Below, one piece after another: positions 15,211-25,800 of a stretch of DNA of 32,101 nucleotides; position 1 is the stretch's first letter, and each line of letters starts with the position of its first letter. The DNA comes from Candidatus Fibrimonadales bacterium. GTDB lineage: Bacteria > Fibrobacterota > Fibrobacteria > Fibrobacterales > Fibrobacteraceae. The stretch spans positions 1 to 32,101 of the forward strand of contig WQTK01000335.1 of NCBI GenBank assembly GCA_009786285.1, given 5' to 3'. Made by a program: the position numbers and the translations under genes. The notes beneath the pieces were generated by a model, which saw only the letters and a program-made list of their open reading frames with translations, ran no database searches and had not been told where the DNA came from.

Positions 15211-16437
15211 ATGCAGGCAATTATAGAAAGACCACGGTATCTTGAAACTCTGCTTTCGTGGCAGGGCAAAACGGATACCATTAAGATTATCACCGGAGTT
15301 CGCAGGTGCGGAAAGTCTTCTTTGTTCAAGATTTTCCAGAAACATCTGTTGGACAACGGGACTATGCCTTCGCAAATACAGGCGATAAATTTTGAAGATG
15401 CGGATTTTTCGGATTTGACGGATTGGAAAAAACTGCACGATTATTTAAAGTCTCGTTTGATAGAAGGCAAAATGAATTACATCCTTTTGGACGAAGCTCA
15501 GTGTGTGCCGGGCTTTGAAAAAGTCGTGAACAGTTTGCGTTTGCACGATAATGCAGATCTTTACTTGACGGGCTCAAATTCGCAAATATTGTCCGATGAG
15601 CTGGCAACGCTGCTTTCCAAACGCTATGTGACAATAAAAATGTGGCCGCTTTCATTCAAAGAGTATCTTTCTGCATATCCGTTTGCAAATATGGCAAAAG
15701 ACGATATTTTCCGAGATTATCTGCGCAACAGCGGTTTTCCTTATGCCATTCAAATGACGGCAGCTCGGAATCCGCTTTTGACAACAGACAATAAATGGGA
15801 TACGGAGCAGATACGTCTTTTTTTGAAGGGATTATTTGACACCATAGTTTTGAAAGACATTGTGGAGCGCAAGAATGTGAAAGATGTTTCTCGCTTGATG
15901 CGCATTATAAAATTTATGTTTGATAACATTGGCAAAGAGACTTCTGTTCGCAATATTAAGAATATGCTTGAAGCCGATGGTTTGAAAATAGATGTGGCAA
16001 CCATAGAGAGTTATTTGAGTGCTCTGTTGGACGCTTTCGTTATGCACAAGGCAAATCGCTATGATATAAAAAGCAAGCAGTATTTGAAGACGAATGCGAA
16101 ATATTATTTAACGGATATTGGGCTTCGCTATTTTTTGCTTGGGCGTGAAGGCGAGGTGCACAATGTTCTTGAAAATGTTGTGTATTTGGAATTGCTGCGG
16201 CGTGGGTATGAAGTTAGCGTTGGCAAGATTAATGATTACGATGTTGATTTTGTCGCTGTGAAAAACGGTTCGGTCAAGTATTGCCAGGTGGCGGAGGAGT
16301 TGACTTTTAAGAGGAAGTTGAAAGCTTTGGAATCCATAAGCGATCGTAGCCCGAAATTCCTGCTCGCTACGGATAATTTTGTCACGGAGGAGCATAAAGG
16401 AATCAAGGTTTTGAATGTACTGAACTGGCTGGGGTGA
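15211..16437 (+). CDS. AAA_14/DUF4143-type ATPase
   Basis: IIERPRYLETLLSWQGKTDTIKIITGVRRCGKSSLFKIF (Walker A), YILLDEAQCVPGFEKVVNSL, LYLTGSNSQILSDELATLLSKRYVTIKMWPLSFKEYL, DUF4143 C-terminus. Confidence 0.92.
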   Translation: MQAIIERPRYLETLLSWQGKTDTIKIITGVRRCGKSSLFKIFQKHLLDNGTMPSQIQAINFEDADFSDLTDWKKLHDYLKSRLIEGKMNYILLDEAQCVPGFEKVVNSLRLHDNADLYLTGSNSQILSDELATLLSKRYVTIKMWPLSFKEYLSAYPFANMAKDDIFRDYLRNSGFPYAIQMTAARNPLLTTDNKWDTEQIRLFLKGLFDTIVLKDIVERKNVKDVSRLMRIIKFMFDNIGKETSVRNIKNMLEADGLKIDVATIESYLSALLDAFVMHKANRYDIKSKQYLKTNAKYYLTDIGLRYFLLGREGEVHNVLENVVYLELLRRGYEVSVGKINDYDVDFVAVKNGSVKYCQVAEELTFKRKLKALESISDRSPKFLLATDNFVTEEHKGIKVLNVLNWLG

Positions 16438-16518
16438 TGGCTTATTTTTTGTAATCCATGATTTCAGCCATATCTTTTTTTACTATATTTCTTAAATACA
16501 TTTCGTAAATCAGCAGTT

Positions 16519-18024
16519 ATGCCCATGCAAGTGAACATATCGCAAGGAATGCGGCTAGACCAAAAGCTATCCGCACAGGCTATACTTACATCGCAAATCT
16601 TGCAAATGAACTCAATAGAGCTGGAAACCGCCATTCAGCAGGAACTGGAAACAAACCCCCTGCTGGAAGTTGACGAAAGCAGCGAAACCGACGAAAATGA
16701 AGCAGAAATGGAGCGGGAAAGCAAAGATTCAGGCGCAGACTCAGACCTGGGGCTTCTGGATGACCCGGAAAAAAAGACCGATATTGACTGGGACGACTAC
16801 TTTCAAGACGGATTCAAAGACTCCGAACCGGAGGATTTTAGCCAGCGAGACCCCGACGAAGATGACTGGGAGCGGCCGCAAAGCTACGACCTGGACATTC
16901 AGCAATACCTGCTGAACCAGTTGAAAGACCGGAACCTGCCGGAAGAGGTTTACGAGTGCGTTGCGTATTTAGCGGGTTGCGTTGGCGATAACGGATTTTT
17001 GCGCGATGAAAATGAAGCCAAAGAGGCTAAAGATGAAAATTCCGGCAAAAACGCTTTGATAATAGCCATAGACGCTGTTTTGCAAAACGAAAAACCTTTA
17101 AAAAAATCCCAGAAAGAAGTAAGAGAGGCCTTTGAAGTGCTGCGCAGCCTGGAGCCGCCGGGAATAGGCGCGTTTGATTTGCGCGACTGCCTGATTATAC
17201 AGGCAAAAAGGATAGAGGATTTTTCAAAAATAGCCATTGACATTTTGGAAAAACATTATGATTTGCTCTTGGAGCTGCGCTATGTGCAAATAGCAAAGGT
17301 GATGAATATTTCCGTTCAGGAAGTTACAAATGCCGTAAAGGAGCTTGCAAAGCTCAACCCTCACCCTTTAACTCAAATCCAGGCATCAAAGCTCTCTTAT
17401 GTAACTCCGGATTTCATTGTGGAAAGAGAAGCGGATGGTTCATTTAGCGTGTCGCTTAGAGACGGTACAAAATCAAGGCTAAAAATAAATGACTCTTACA
17501 AAAACCTGCTAAAAACAAAGTCCGTCAGCAGCACAGAAAAATCCTGGATAAGGAACAAGCTGAATTCGGCCAGCATTTTTATGAGGAGCATAGCGAGCCG
17601 CAAAGAGACCATGCTTTTGGTTATGAATGCCATAGTGCGCCGCCAATACGATTTTTTCGCACGTGGCTCGCAGCATTTGAAGCCCATGATTTTGCAAGAC
17701 ATTGCAGATGAGGTAAACAGAAACGCAAGCACTGTGAACAGGGTGACAAACGGCAAATATGTTCAAACTTCTTATGGAATTTTTGAGCTTAAAAATTTCT
17801 TCTCTGCCGGCGTTGCCCAAGACGATGGCACGGAAGTGAGCAATGTGAAAATAAAAAACAGCATTAGGGATTTAATAAGCAACGAAGACAAAAAAAGCCC
17901 TCTTTCCGACCAAGAGGTCTCCGAGCTCTTGGAAAAACGCGGTTTGAAAGTGGCTCGCAGAACGGTAAACAAATACCGCGAAGCTTTGGGAATTTTGCCT
18001 GTAAAAGTTAGAAGAAGCAGGTAG
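16519..18024 (+). CDS. rpoN: RNA polymerase sigma-54 factor RpoN
   Basis: Glutamine-rich region I (LSAQAILTSQILQMNSIELETAIQQELETNPLLEV), acidic region II, 'LEPPGIGAFDLRDCL', 'LQDIADEVNRNASTVNRVTNGKYVQTSYGIFELKNFFS', RpoN box ARRTVNKYRE. Confidence 0.97.
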   Translation: MPMQVNISQGMRLDQKLSAQAILTSQILQMNSIELETAIQQELETNPLLEVDESSETDENEAEMERESKDSGADSDLGLLDDPEKKTDIDWDDYFQDGFKDSEPEDFSQRDPDEDDWERPQSYDLDIQQYLLNQLKDRNLPEEVYECVAYLAGCVGDNGFLRDENEAKEAKDENSGKNALIIAIDAVLQNEKPLKKSQKEVREAFEVLRSLEPPGIGAFDLRDCLIIQAKRIEDFSKIAIDILEKHYDLLLELRYVQIAKVMNISVQEVTNAVKELAKLNPHPLTQIQASKLSYVTPDFIVEREADGSFSVSLRDGTKSRLKINDSYKNLLKTKSVSSTEKSWIRNKLNSASIFMRSIASRKETMLLVMNAIVRRQYDFFARGSQHLKPMILQDIADEVNRNASTVNRVTNGKYVQTSYGIFELKNFFSAGVAQDDGTEVSNVKIKNSIRDLISNEDKKSPLSDQEVSELLEKRGLKVARRTVNKYREALGILPVKVRRSR

Positions 18025-18025
18025 C

Positions 18026-18385
18026 TTAAGTTTTCTTCTTCTGTATCCTCACGTAATTATTTCTCTTAAAATCATTCCTGTGCTCCAAGCAAAAACGGGG
18101 ATAAATGAACTGCTTTGGAAACATCTTTACCGGAAAGGTGCCTTCACAACCCTCCAAGCAGCACTTGAACTGAACCTCAACAGGTTCATTGTAACCGTGT
18201 TTAAAGAACATATTGCGCATTTCAAGGCTATCCAAAGCCTTTTTCGGCTTTGCCCTGGCCTTTATATCTCTGTGCAGCTCGCAATATTTGGCTATGGGAT
18301 GCCCCCAGAACTCACGTCCACAACCCGGTTCTTGGCACTTTTTAAGCTTCACTCGCTTTTTCTTTTTATATTTTGGCAGTTGCAT
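18026..18385 (-). CDS. Basic two-zinc-finger-like hypothetical protein
   Basis: 119 aa; two related Cys/His motifs (CQEPGCGREFWGHPIAKYCELH and CCLEGCEGTFPVKMFPKQFIYPRFCLEH) in a Lys/Arg-rich protein. Confidence 0.65.
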   Translation of the reverse strand: MQLPKYKKKKRVKLKKCQEPGCGREFWGHPIAKYCELHRDIKARAKPKKALDSLEMRNMFFKHGYNEPVEVQFKCCLEGCEGTFPVKMFPKQFIYPRFCLEHRNDFKRNNYVRIQKKKT

Positions 18386-18405
18386 ATGGAGAATATAGAA
18401 AAATT

Positions 18406-19401
18406 ATGAGCAAAACTGACATGGTTATTTTGGCGGCAAGCGCTCTCTTGCTTATGAGTTGCGCTTCTGGCAAGCCAGGCAAAACGCCTGCCCCTGTGGC
18501 TCTGGAAACTTTTAAATGCGCTGCTGGAGAATTTAGGGGGCTAGGCACGGGAGAAAGCGAAGCAGAAGCCTTGAACGCCGCTCTTTCCGAGCTTTCAATG
18601 CAAATAAACTCTTCCATAGAGGTTTCAAGAAAACTCAAGCAAAGGCAGCAAAGCTCAAACGAAAAAGAGCTTACAAGCACCGAATACAATGCCCGGACAA
18701 TTATTAAATCTGCGCTTAGCAATGCCCATGACGCTCGTATTTTGCACAAAAGCGAAACAGGCGCGGTTGTTTGCATGAGCAAAGAAAACGCAGCGAAAGG
18801 ATTCAAGGAGCGCCAGCAGTTGATAGCAGATTCCTTGGAGGTTGTTTCTTATGCAGGAATGGGAACTGAGCATCCCAAGCACAAAAACAGCGCTTGGCAT
18901 AAAGCTCAAACTCTTTGGAACGAATTTACGAGAATTCAAAACATGCTGGATGACTGGGGTGTTGAAAGCGCGAATTTATCTGCAAGCGAAACTTATTCCA
19001 AAACAAAAGATGATTACAAGAGCTATTGCGTAAAGCAAAAAACATTCTGGGAAGAGAAGGAAGAGGGCGATTGTTCAAAAGCGGTTTTTTCAGAACTTTC
19101 CAAAAAAGTGAAAATTGAAAAATCCAAATGTTCAAGCGGGCTGAATTTGCGGTTTTCCTGCTCTGAGAGGTGCAGCTCTTCCGGTTTTGGGGTGGAATGT
19201 TTTTTTCAACCTGTTTTGTCCATTGAAGCTTGCGGCGGAGAGCAGTATTCCATACTGACATCCAAAAAACCGGTTTTAGGCGATGATATGCACAACATTT
19301 CGAAAGCAAAGGAAAAGCTTATTCAAAATTTGCCCAATGCGGATTTTTTTGCGCAATGGGAGACGGAAATCAAAGAATGGGCTCCGCAATGCACAGAGTG
19401 A
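18406..19401 (+). CDS. Lipoprotein, LPP20-like N-terminal region
   Basis: MSKTDMVILAASALLLMSC|ASG lipobox. 'GLGTGESEAEALNAALSELSMQINSSIEV' resembles LPP20/FlgO-like folds. Confidence 0.55.
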   Translation: MSKTDMVILAASALLLMSCASGKPGKTPAPVALETFKCAAGEFRGLGTGESEAEALNAALSELSMQINSSIEVSRKLKQRQQSSNEKELTSTEYNARTIIKSALSNAHDARILHKSETGAVVCMSKENAAKGFKERQQLIADSLEVVSYAGMGTEHPKHKNSAWHKAQTLWNEFTRIQNMLDDWGVESANLSASETYSKTKDDYKSYCVKQKTFWEEKEEGDCSKAVFSELSKKVKIEKSKCSSGLNLRFSCSERCSSSGFGVECFFQPVLSIEACGGEQYSILTSKKPVLGDDMHNISKAKEKLIQNLPNADFFAQWETEIKEWAPQCTE

Positions 19402-19553
19402 CAAAAGCCAGCTGTCCCACTAAAACACTGGGCGAATTTTTGCTGTATTCCTTCATGGCTTTGTATCCTTTTTTTGCTAATGAAGAATCATCAACTTACG
19501 GGAAATGACCGTTTTTTGCATTGGAAAAAGTAGAAATTTTCTACCTTCATTCC

Positions 19554-20060
19554 ATGTTTCCCCGCTCAAAGCTAATCGCTTTCGTCATTGCCCCGCAAAA
19601 CGCGCCAATATCTGCGATTGCAGATAAATTCGGCCCGTTTGAGCACAAAGGAGAGTTTTTCCCGTTTTGCAAAACGGACTATTACAAGGCGGAAATGGGC
19701 GAAAAATTGCAAAGAGGCGTGGTTTCTTTTGAAGGGCTGGTTGAGCCGGAAAACATAGGCGAGTACAAGAAAAAGGCCATTGAGCTGGAAAACAGCCTGA
19801 AAAACGAAACCGGAGGCCGCATATTGAATATAGACATAGGCTACATGGACTGCGATAAAATTGTCCTTCCTTCAACAAAATGCGGGCCGTTCAAACTCTA
19901 TGCAGGCAGAGGAATTTGGCTGGACATGATTTTAACCTACGCAAAAGGGGATTTTAAGCCTACGCAGTGGGCTTTTGCAGATTTCAAGGAAAATCCATAC
20001 AAAAGGGATTTGCTGCTAATCAGGGAAAAATACAAAAGGAGCTTGCATGGAAAAGCATAG
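19554..20060 (+). CDS. DUF4416 family protein
   Basis: FGPFEHKGEFFPFCKTDYYKAEMGEKLQRGVVSFEGLV...ILNIDIGYMDCDKIVLPSTKCGPFKLYAGRGIWLDMILTYAKGDFKPTQWAFADFK. Confidence 0.8.
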   Translation: MFPRSKLIAFVIAPQNAPISAIADKFGPFEHKGEFFPFCKTDYYKAEMGEKLQRGVVSFEGLVEPENIGEYKKKAIELENSLKNETGGRILNIDIGYMDCDKIVLPSTKCGPFKLYAGRGIWLDMILTYAKGDFKPTQWAFADFKENPYKRDLLLIREKYKRSLHGKA

Positions 20061-20697
20061 GCTGAAACCTTGCAGGCAAAGCTTGGATATTTTGCTCCGC
20101 CGCCACGGCATTGAGCTGAAAAAGGAAACTTTGGACAAGCTTTGGCTTTTTCACGGCCTTCTTAGAGAAAACAACAAAGACCAGGATCTCACTCGCTTAA
20201 ACGCCTTTGAAACAATAGTGGAGCGCCATTACGCAGACTGCATAATAATAAATTCCTTCGTGAAAAAATGGCCGGCTAAAATGCTAGACATAGGCTCCGG
20301 AGCCGGTTTTCCCGGCATTCCATTGAAACTTATCAATCCGCAAATAAACCTGATTTTATGCGAGCCTCGCCCGAACAGGGTTAATTTTCTGAGAATGACG
20401 ATAGAGAAATTGGGTTTGCAGGGCATAAGCGTTTTTGAGCACAAGGTCACGAGCTTCTCCATGAGCGAACCGGTTGAAGGCATTATTTGCCGTGCTTTCG
20501 GCAGCATAGCGGAAACCTTGCCCAGGCTTGGCAACAGCCTTAAAAAAGGCGGCAAAGCTTATTTTATGAAAGGCCCTGCTGTTAAGGAAGAACTTCATAA
20601 CTGGCAAGAAGGCGAATACAAAATATCAGAAACTCATTTTTACACAATACCCGGCGGCACTCAGCAAAGGTCGTTGATTGTTTTGGAGAGGGGGTGA
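20047..20697 (+). CDS. rsmG: 16S rRNA (guanine-N7) methyltransferase RsmG
   Basis: 'MLDIGSGAGFPGIPLKLINPQINLILCEPRPNRVNFLRMTIEKLGL...IICRAFGSIAETLP'. Confidence 0.93.
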   Translation: MEKHRLKPCRQSLDILLRRHGIELKKETLDKLWLFHGLLRENNKDQDLTRLNAFETIVERHYADCIIINSFVKKWPAKMLDIGSGAGFPGIPLKLINPQINLILCEPRPNRVNFLRMTIEKLGLQGISVFEHKVTSFSMSEPVEGIICRAFGSIAETLPRLGNSLKKGGKAYFMKGPAVKEELHNWQEGEYKISETHFYTIPGGTQQRSLIVLERG

Positions 20698-21212
20698 GCT
20701 GTAATTGCCGCAAATATCCCTAAGCTCGATTCCCCATAGCTCCGCACTTTCACCGCTTCACTTGCCCACTCCGGCAAATTTCTAGATGGCATTTCAAAAA
20801 CGGCAAAACCGTTTTCCGTTAGATTTGGCAAAAATATTCGCAAATCAGGGTAGCTTTCCGTGAATGGCGGGTCCGCAAAAATCAAATCAAACTTTTCTTC
20901 CGGTTTAAAGCGCATAACATCGGTTTTTACGCAAACAACCTTTTCTGCGATGTTCCACCTTTCCGCAGTTTCCTTTATAGTTTGCAAAAGCTTGCCGGAA
21001 GTGTCTGCCATGCAAACCGAGGCAGCGCCTCTGGACAAAGCTTCAAAACCCACCAAACCCGTGCCGGCATACAGGTCCAAAACCTTGAAATTCTCAACCG
21101 AGCCGAGAATATTGAAAAGCGCTTCTCTTGTTTTTGAAGATGTTGGGCGAACATTTTTGTCTTTTAGGGGCGGCAAAACCCTGCCCCGCAAATCACCGGC
21201 GGTTATTCGCAT
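20661..21212 (-). CDS. rsmD: 16S rRNA (guanine-N2) methyltransferase RsmD
   Basis: MRITAGDLRGRVLPPLKDKNVRPTSSKTREALFNILG...VLDLYAGTGLVGFEALSRGA...FDLIFADPPF. Convergent overlap with rsmG (20661-20697). Confidence 0.95.
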   Translation of the reverse strand: MRITAGDLRGRVLPPLKDKNVRPTSSKTREALFNILGSVENFKVLDLYAGTGLVGFEALSRGAASVCMADTSGKLLQTIKETAERWNIAEKVVCVKTDVMRFKPEEKFDLIFADPPFTESYPDLRIFLPNLTENGFAVFEMPSRNLPEWASEAVKVRSYGESSLGIFAAITAHPLSKTINDLC

Positions 21213-21225
21213 TTTTACCTCTTAG

Positions 21226-21305
21226 CGGAGAACGAGGGACTCGAACCCCCAAGCCTGACGGCGGCGGTTTTCAAGACCGCTGACTTACCATTAGCCTAGT
21301 TCTCC
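21226..21305 (-). tRNA. tRNA-Ser(UGA)
   Basis: Minus strand GGAGAAC-TA-GGCTAATGGTAAGTC-A-GCGGT-CTTGAAA-ACCGC-C-GCCGTCAGGC-TT-GGGGGTTCGAGTCCCTC-GTTCTCC-G. Anticodon TGA, class II variable arm, G73, no encoded CCA. Confidence 0.95.
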
Positions 21306-21480
21306 TATTGTTTTAACCAGACAATGGAAGGAAATATAGAAAATAGTTCACTGCATTGTATTCATTTTGTTTCATAAGTATTTCATAAGTCTTTTATAGG
21401 TATTATCTTTGTAAAAAATTATGTTTTTGAAAATATTTTCCGCTTTTTGCGAAATTCTTTCATATATTTATATTGAAACT

Positions 21481-22806
21481 ATGCGTGCCTCTACCTTAGA
21501 GAAGATATTATTTATCATTTTTGATTGCATGGCTAGCACCATGTGCTTCTTGCTCTTTTTCCCGGAACGCAATGAATTTGCAGCTTTTGCCGTGCTCGTA
21601 TGGCTTTTGATATTTTTGTGCGCAGGGTTCTACCGCCGCTGGCTCTTGGATTCAAGAACAGCGCAAGTGCTGCATATTCTGAAAACAGTCTGCATTGCCT
21701 ATTGCTTTGCCATAGTTGCCCTGTTTGGCTATTATGCACAAAACCTGCATGGTTTTTTCAATGAATTCCGGCACTTGACCGGCTATTTTTTCTTTGTCTG
21801 GTTCTTGACCAGCAGCATCAGGCTCTTGATTTGCAAAATACTGAGAATTTTCTTGAACAGGGGCTGGGGCGCAGATTGCATTCTTCTGCTTGGCAACGAA
21901 AACGAAACCCATGAATATTCGCATCTGTTTCACAGCAATCCGCAACTGGGAAAAAAAGTTATTGACATTATTGAAGAGGACAAATACGCAGACCTGCCAA
22001 ACCTTATAAAGAAAAACAATGTACAAGCCATTGTGATTGCCCACCGCAACAGCTCCGAAAAGAAAATAAACGAAATTTTATATTGGGTGGCGCACCTGCC
22101 GGTGCAGGTTTATTTAGTGCCGAATCTGTGGGAATGCGCAAAGAACTTCAAAATGTCAAGCCAGCCAACGCTTATTCACACCAAGGAATTGCAAGAGCTT
22201 TTTGTGCTGAACCTGCTACCCTGGCAAGCTACAATAAAAAGAATAATGGACATAGCAATAGCAGTGTTCTTGCTCCTTGCCACATCGCCTCTGCTTTTGC
22301 TCACCGCCATAGCAATCAAGCTGGATTCGAGAGGCTCGGTTTTGTACAAGCAGCAGAGAGTAGGCTTGTACTCGAGGCCCTTTACAATTTACAAATTCCG
22401 CTCCATGTACAGCGATGCGGAAAAAAACGGCCCTCAGTGGGCAAAAAAGAATGACAGCCGTGTAACGAAGGTCGGGAAAATAATTCGCAAATTCCGCATA
22501 GATGAAATTCCGCAGCTTTTGTGCGTACTTAAAGGAAACATGAGCATGGTTGGCCCTCGCCCTGAGCGTGCGGTATTTATAGAAGAACTTCGCAAAACAA
22601 TTCCTTTTTACGCAAGCCGTTTGAAAATGAAGCCGGGCCTGACAGGTTGGGCACAGGTTCGCCATCATTACGATAACGACATTGAAGACGTGAAAATAAA
22701 ACTTGGCTATGATATTTATTATTTATCCAACGCATCTATTCTTTTGGATATTCAAATTCTTATCAGAACCATATACGTTGTGCTAACAGGAAAAGGTGCG
22801 CAGTAG
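21481..22806 (+). CDS. Polyprenyl-phosphate sugar-1-phosphate transferase (exopolysaccharide initiating glycosyltransferase)
   Basis: N-terminal membrane helices. 'KLDSRGSVLYKQQRVGLYSRPFTIYKFRSMYSDAEKNG...RKFRIDEIPQLLCVLKGNMSMVGPRPERAVF...KPGLTGWAQVRHHYDND'. Start may be 21421, but ATG 21481 fits the -10/leaderless pattern. Confidence 0.92.
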   Translation: MRASTLEKILFIIFDCMASTMCFLLFFPERNEFAAFAVLVWLLIFLCAGFYRRWLLDSRTAQVLHILKTVCIAYCFAIVALFGYYAQNLHGFFNEFRHLTGYFFFVWFLTSSIRLLICKILRIFLNRGWGADCILLLGNENETHEYSHLFHSNPQLGKKVIDIIEEDKYADLPNLIKKNNVQAIVIAHRNSSEKKINEILYWVAHLPVQVYLVPNLWECAKNFKMSSQPTLIHTKELQELFVLNLLPWQATIKRIMDIAIAVFLLLATSPLLLLTAIAIKLDSRGSVLYKQQRVGLYSRPFTIYKFRSMYSDAEKNGPQWAKKNDSRVTKVGKIIRKFRIDEIPQLLCVLKGNMSMVGPRPERAVFIEELRKTIPFYASRLKMKPGLTGWAQVRHHYDNDIEDVKIKLGYDIYYLSNASILLDIQILIRTIYVVLTGKGAQ

Positions 22807-22850
22807 ATGCGGGTGCGGCTAAGCGTACTACTTTTCTACATTCTACCATT

Positions 22851-25800
22851 ATGTCAATACGCCTTCTTTTTCTTGCCGCATTTCTTGCAATTGTCTCTTG
22901 CGGCCAAAATGAACAAAATAAACCAGGTTCGCAAAACCTGCTTGCTACGGAGCTTTCCGGGCAAACTATCGTTTTAGCCAACTTTATTTCCGCAAAGCCT
23001 GCGGCTGTTTTGAGCTCACGCAGCACAATAGAATTTGAATTCAACAGAAACATGGTTCTGCAAAGCGCGGTTGGGGAAAATCTGGAAGTGAACCCGATTG
23101 AACTTGAGCCTGCAGTAAAAGGAAAGGCCAAATGGCTAACCACATCGCTCTTGCAATTCACTCCCGACAGCCCCATGCAAAACGGGCTGGCATACAAAGC
23201 AAAGCTAAACGGCAAAAAAGCTTTCGGCAATTCTGCGCAAACAGACGATTACAGCCTTGAATTTAAAATTATCCCGAATGAGATTCTGGAAATAGACGGG
23301 GGCTTTGAACCGGTGGCCGGAAAGGTGAACACGGCAAAACTTGTTCTGGAAATAAAATTTGCTGATAAGAGCGACAGCGCAAAGCTGGCAAAAGAACTTG
23401 CAATTAGCTTTGCCTCCAAAGCAATGCCGTATAAAATGTCGTTTGGCGGCCAAGGGAATTTTGTTAAAATAGAAAGCGAACACGTGCTTCGCACAGACAA
23501 AAACCAAAGCGCAGAAATAAAACTGCCAAAAAACTGGAGCGCAGACGGCAAGCCGTTTAGCGAAACATTTTTGCTGCCGGAAAAAGGAATATTCGCCGTA
23601 GTAAGCTCAAAAGACGCAGAGGTTGTTTTTTCAGACCCAATAGCTACAGATATGGATGTTTCCGGGTTTGTGAGCGTAGAGCCTCAAGTGGCATACAGCG
23701 TTTCGGTAAAAAACAGAACTCTTAAACTGAAAGGAGACTTTGCTTATGGCGAGCGATACACGCTGAGAATTGAAAGGGGATTCCCAAGCGCCTATGGAAC
23801 AAAAACTCAGGAAAATTTTATAAAGCAATTCTCGCTTGACGATGAAAAACCCCAGCTCAACTGGGTTGGAAGCGGATTGTTTTTGCCATTGGAAAACAAA
23901 GGACGTTTGCAATTCAAAAGCATGAACTTAAACGGAGCAACGCTGAGAATACAGGAAATTTTGCCGCAGAACTTGATATTCTTTTTGCAAAACAACGATC
24001 TTCGCTCATCCAACAGATGGATTTCCGATATTGAGCGAACAGCAAAAAGCGTTTTTGAAAAAGAACTGAAATTCGACAATCCAAAAAGAAACGAATGGCT
24101 GAAAACGGAAATTGATATTTCCAACTATTTTGCGAAAAAAGCGGGTGCGGCATATATTGTGAGCATGACTTTTAATTCGCACAATCTGACTGTCCAATGC
24201 AAAGACTCGGAACAATACGATTACGACCATCCCTGCTACAGATACTACTACTGGGGCAGCAACGCAAATTCGGAAAAAATTTTGATAGCTTCTTCCGTTG
24301 CGCTAACGGCAAAAAAAGAAAACGCCGGAGTTCATGTTTGGGCCATAGATGTTGAAACCGCTAAGCCAATTTCAAATTTGTCTTTGGAACTGTATGGCAG
24401 AGTAAACGATGTTCTCGCCACTAAAAGAACAGACGCAAACGGATATGTGTTTTTTGCGGAAGACGGCTATGTAGTGAAAGGGCACGGAAGCAGAGGGCTT
24501 GCCTTGCTGAAATTGTCGCAAAACAATTGGGAAACCAGCCGCTTTGATGTTGGCGGCGTGATGGAAAATAACGATGCGAGGATGTTCGGTTATACGGAAC
24601 GAGGCGTTTACAGACCCGGCGATACAATTCATTTTTCTGGCATAGCAAAAATGCTGCCGAACACGCAAGTGTCCGTTTTGGTAAAAAATCCTTTGGGTTC
24701 CGTAGCTTTTGAAGGCTTGGCCAAAACATCCGAAAACGGCATGTTCTCGCTTGACATACCTACGGAATTGAACGCGCCAACCGGCCAATGGGTCGCAACA
24801 ATAAAAAGCGGCGGAAACGAATGGTACCATTATTTGCGAGTTGAAATGGTTAAACCCAACCGCTTGAAGAATTTGCTTGAGCTTCCGGAAAAAATGAGCG
24901 GCAAGAGAATAGAAGTGAATGAAACTTTCAAAAGCAAGTATTTGTTCGGAACACCTGCCGCCGGATTAAAAGCGGAAATAAGCTTTTCGCTAAAAAACAA
25001 ACCTTTGAAATTTCCCCGTTTTCCGGATTTCACATTCAAAAATCCAGTGCTGAATTTTGAAGAAAGCAATGACGAAATTCTGTTCAAAGGAAATTTGAAC
25101 AGCGAAGGCGAGGCCAGAATATCCCAGTCAATTGATTTGAAAAACAGAAATATTCCGGAAGCGGCAACAATAAGAGTACACGCTACAGTCCACGAAACAG
25201 GAGGAGGCTTCACAGAGAGCTGGCACACAAGCACTGTTTATCCGTATCCGGCGTTTGTTGGGCTAAAAACAAGGGATTTCTGGGACGGCGTGCGTGTTGG
25301 GGATACTTTGCGCATTCCATTTATTGTACTTGACGAAAACGGCAAAATAGCCTCCGGCAGAAAGCTTTCCGTTAAAATTTATCAAAACCGAGGCTATTCG
25401 TGGTGGGAAGGCAGCAGCTACGAGCGCTGGGATTTTAGAAAGCAAAAGCAAACTTATCTGGTTCATGAAGAGAGCGTTAAAAGCGGAGCTGCCACAAAAG
25501 AATTAAAATGGTCGCCGGATAGCGAAGGATTGCTTTTAATTGAAATAGAAGATGTTGAAGGCGGGCATAGCGCATCGCAGTCTATTTACGCTTCGCATTG
25601 GGGCGGCGCAGAAAACATACGGAACATTCCGGAAGCAAGCCACTTGAATTTAATAAGCAAAAAATCCGCATATAATTTAGGAGATTCAATTTTAATTTCC
25701 TTCAATGCGCCGGCTGACGGAAACGCGCTTGTAACGCTTGAATGCGCAAATAAAATTCTGGAGAAAAAATTTATGAAGGCAAAAGCCGGAAGAAATGAAA

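Noticed and set aside
19402-19500. Short minus-strand open stretch (VDDSSLAKKGYKAMKEYSKNSPSVLVGQL)
   Set aside because: Coding-like but only ~30 codons with no start context; cannot be distinguished from chance or remnant.
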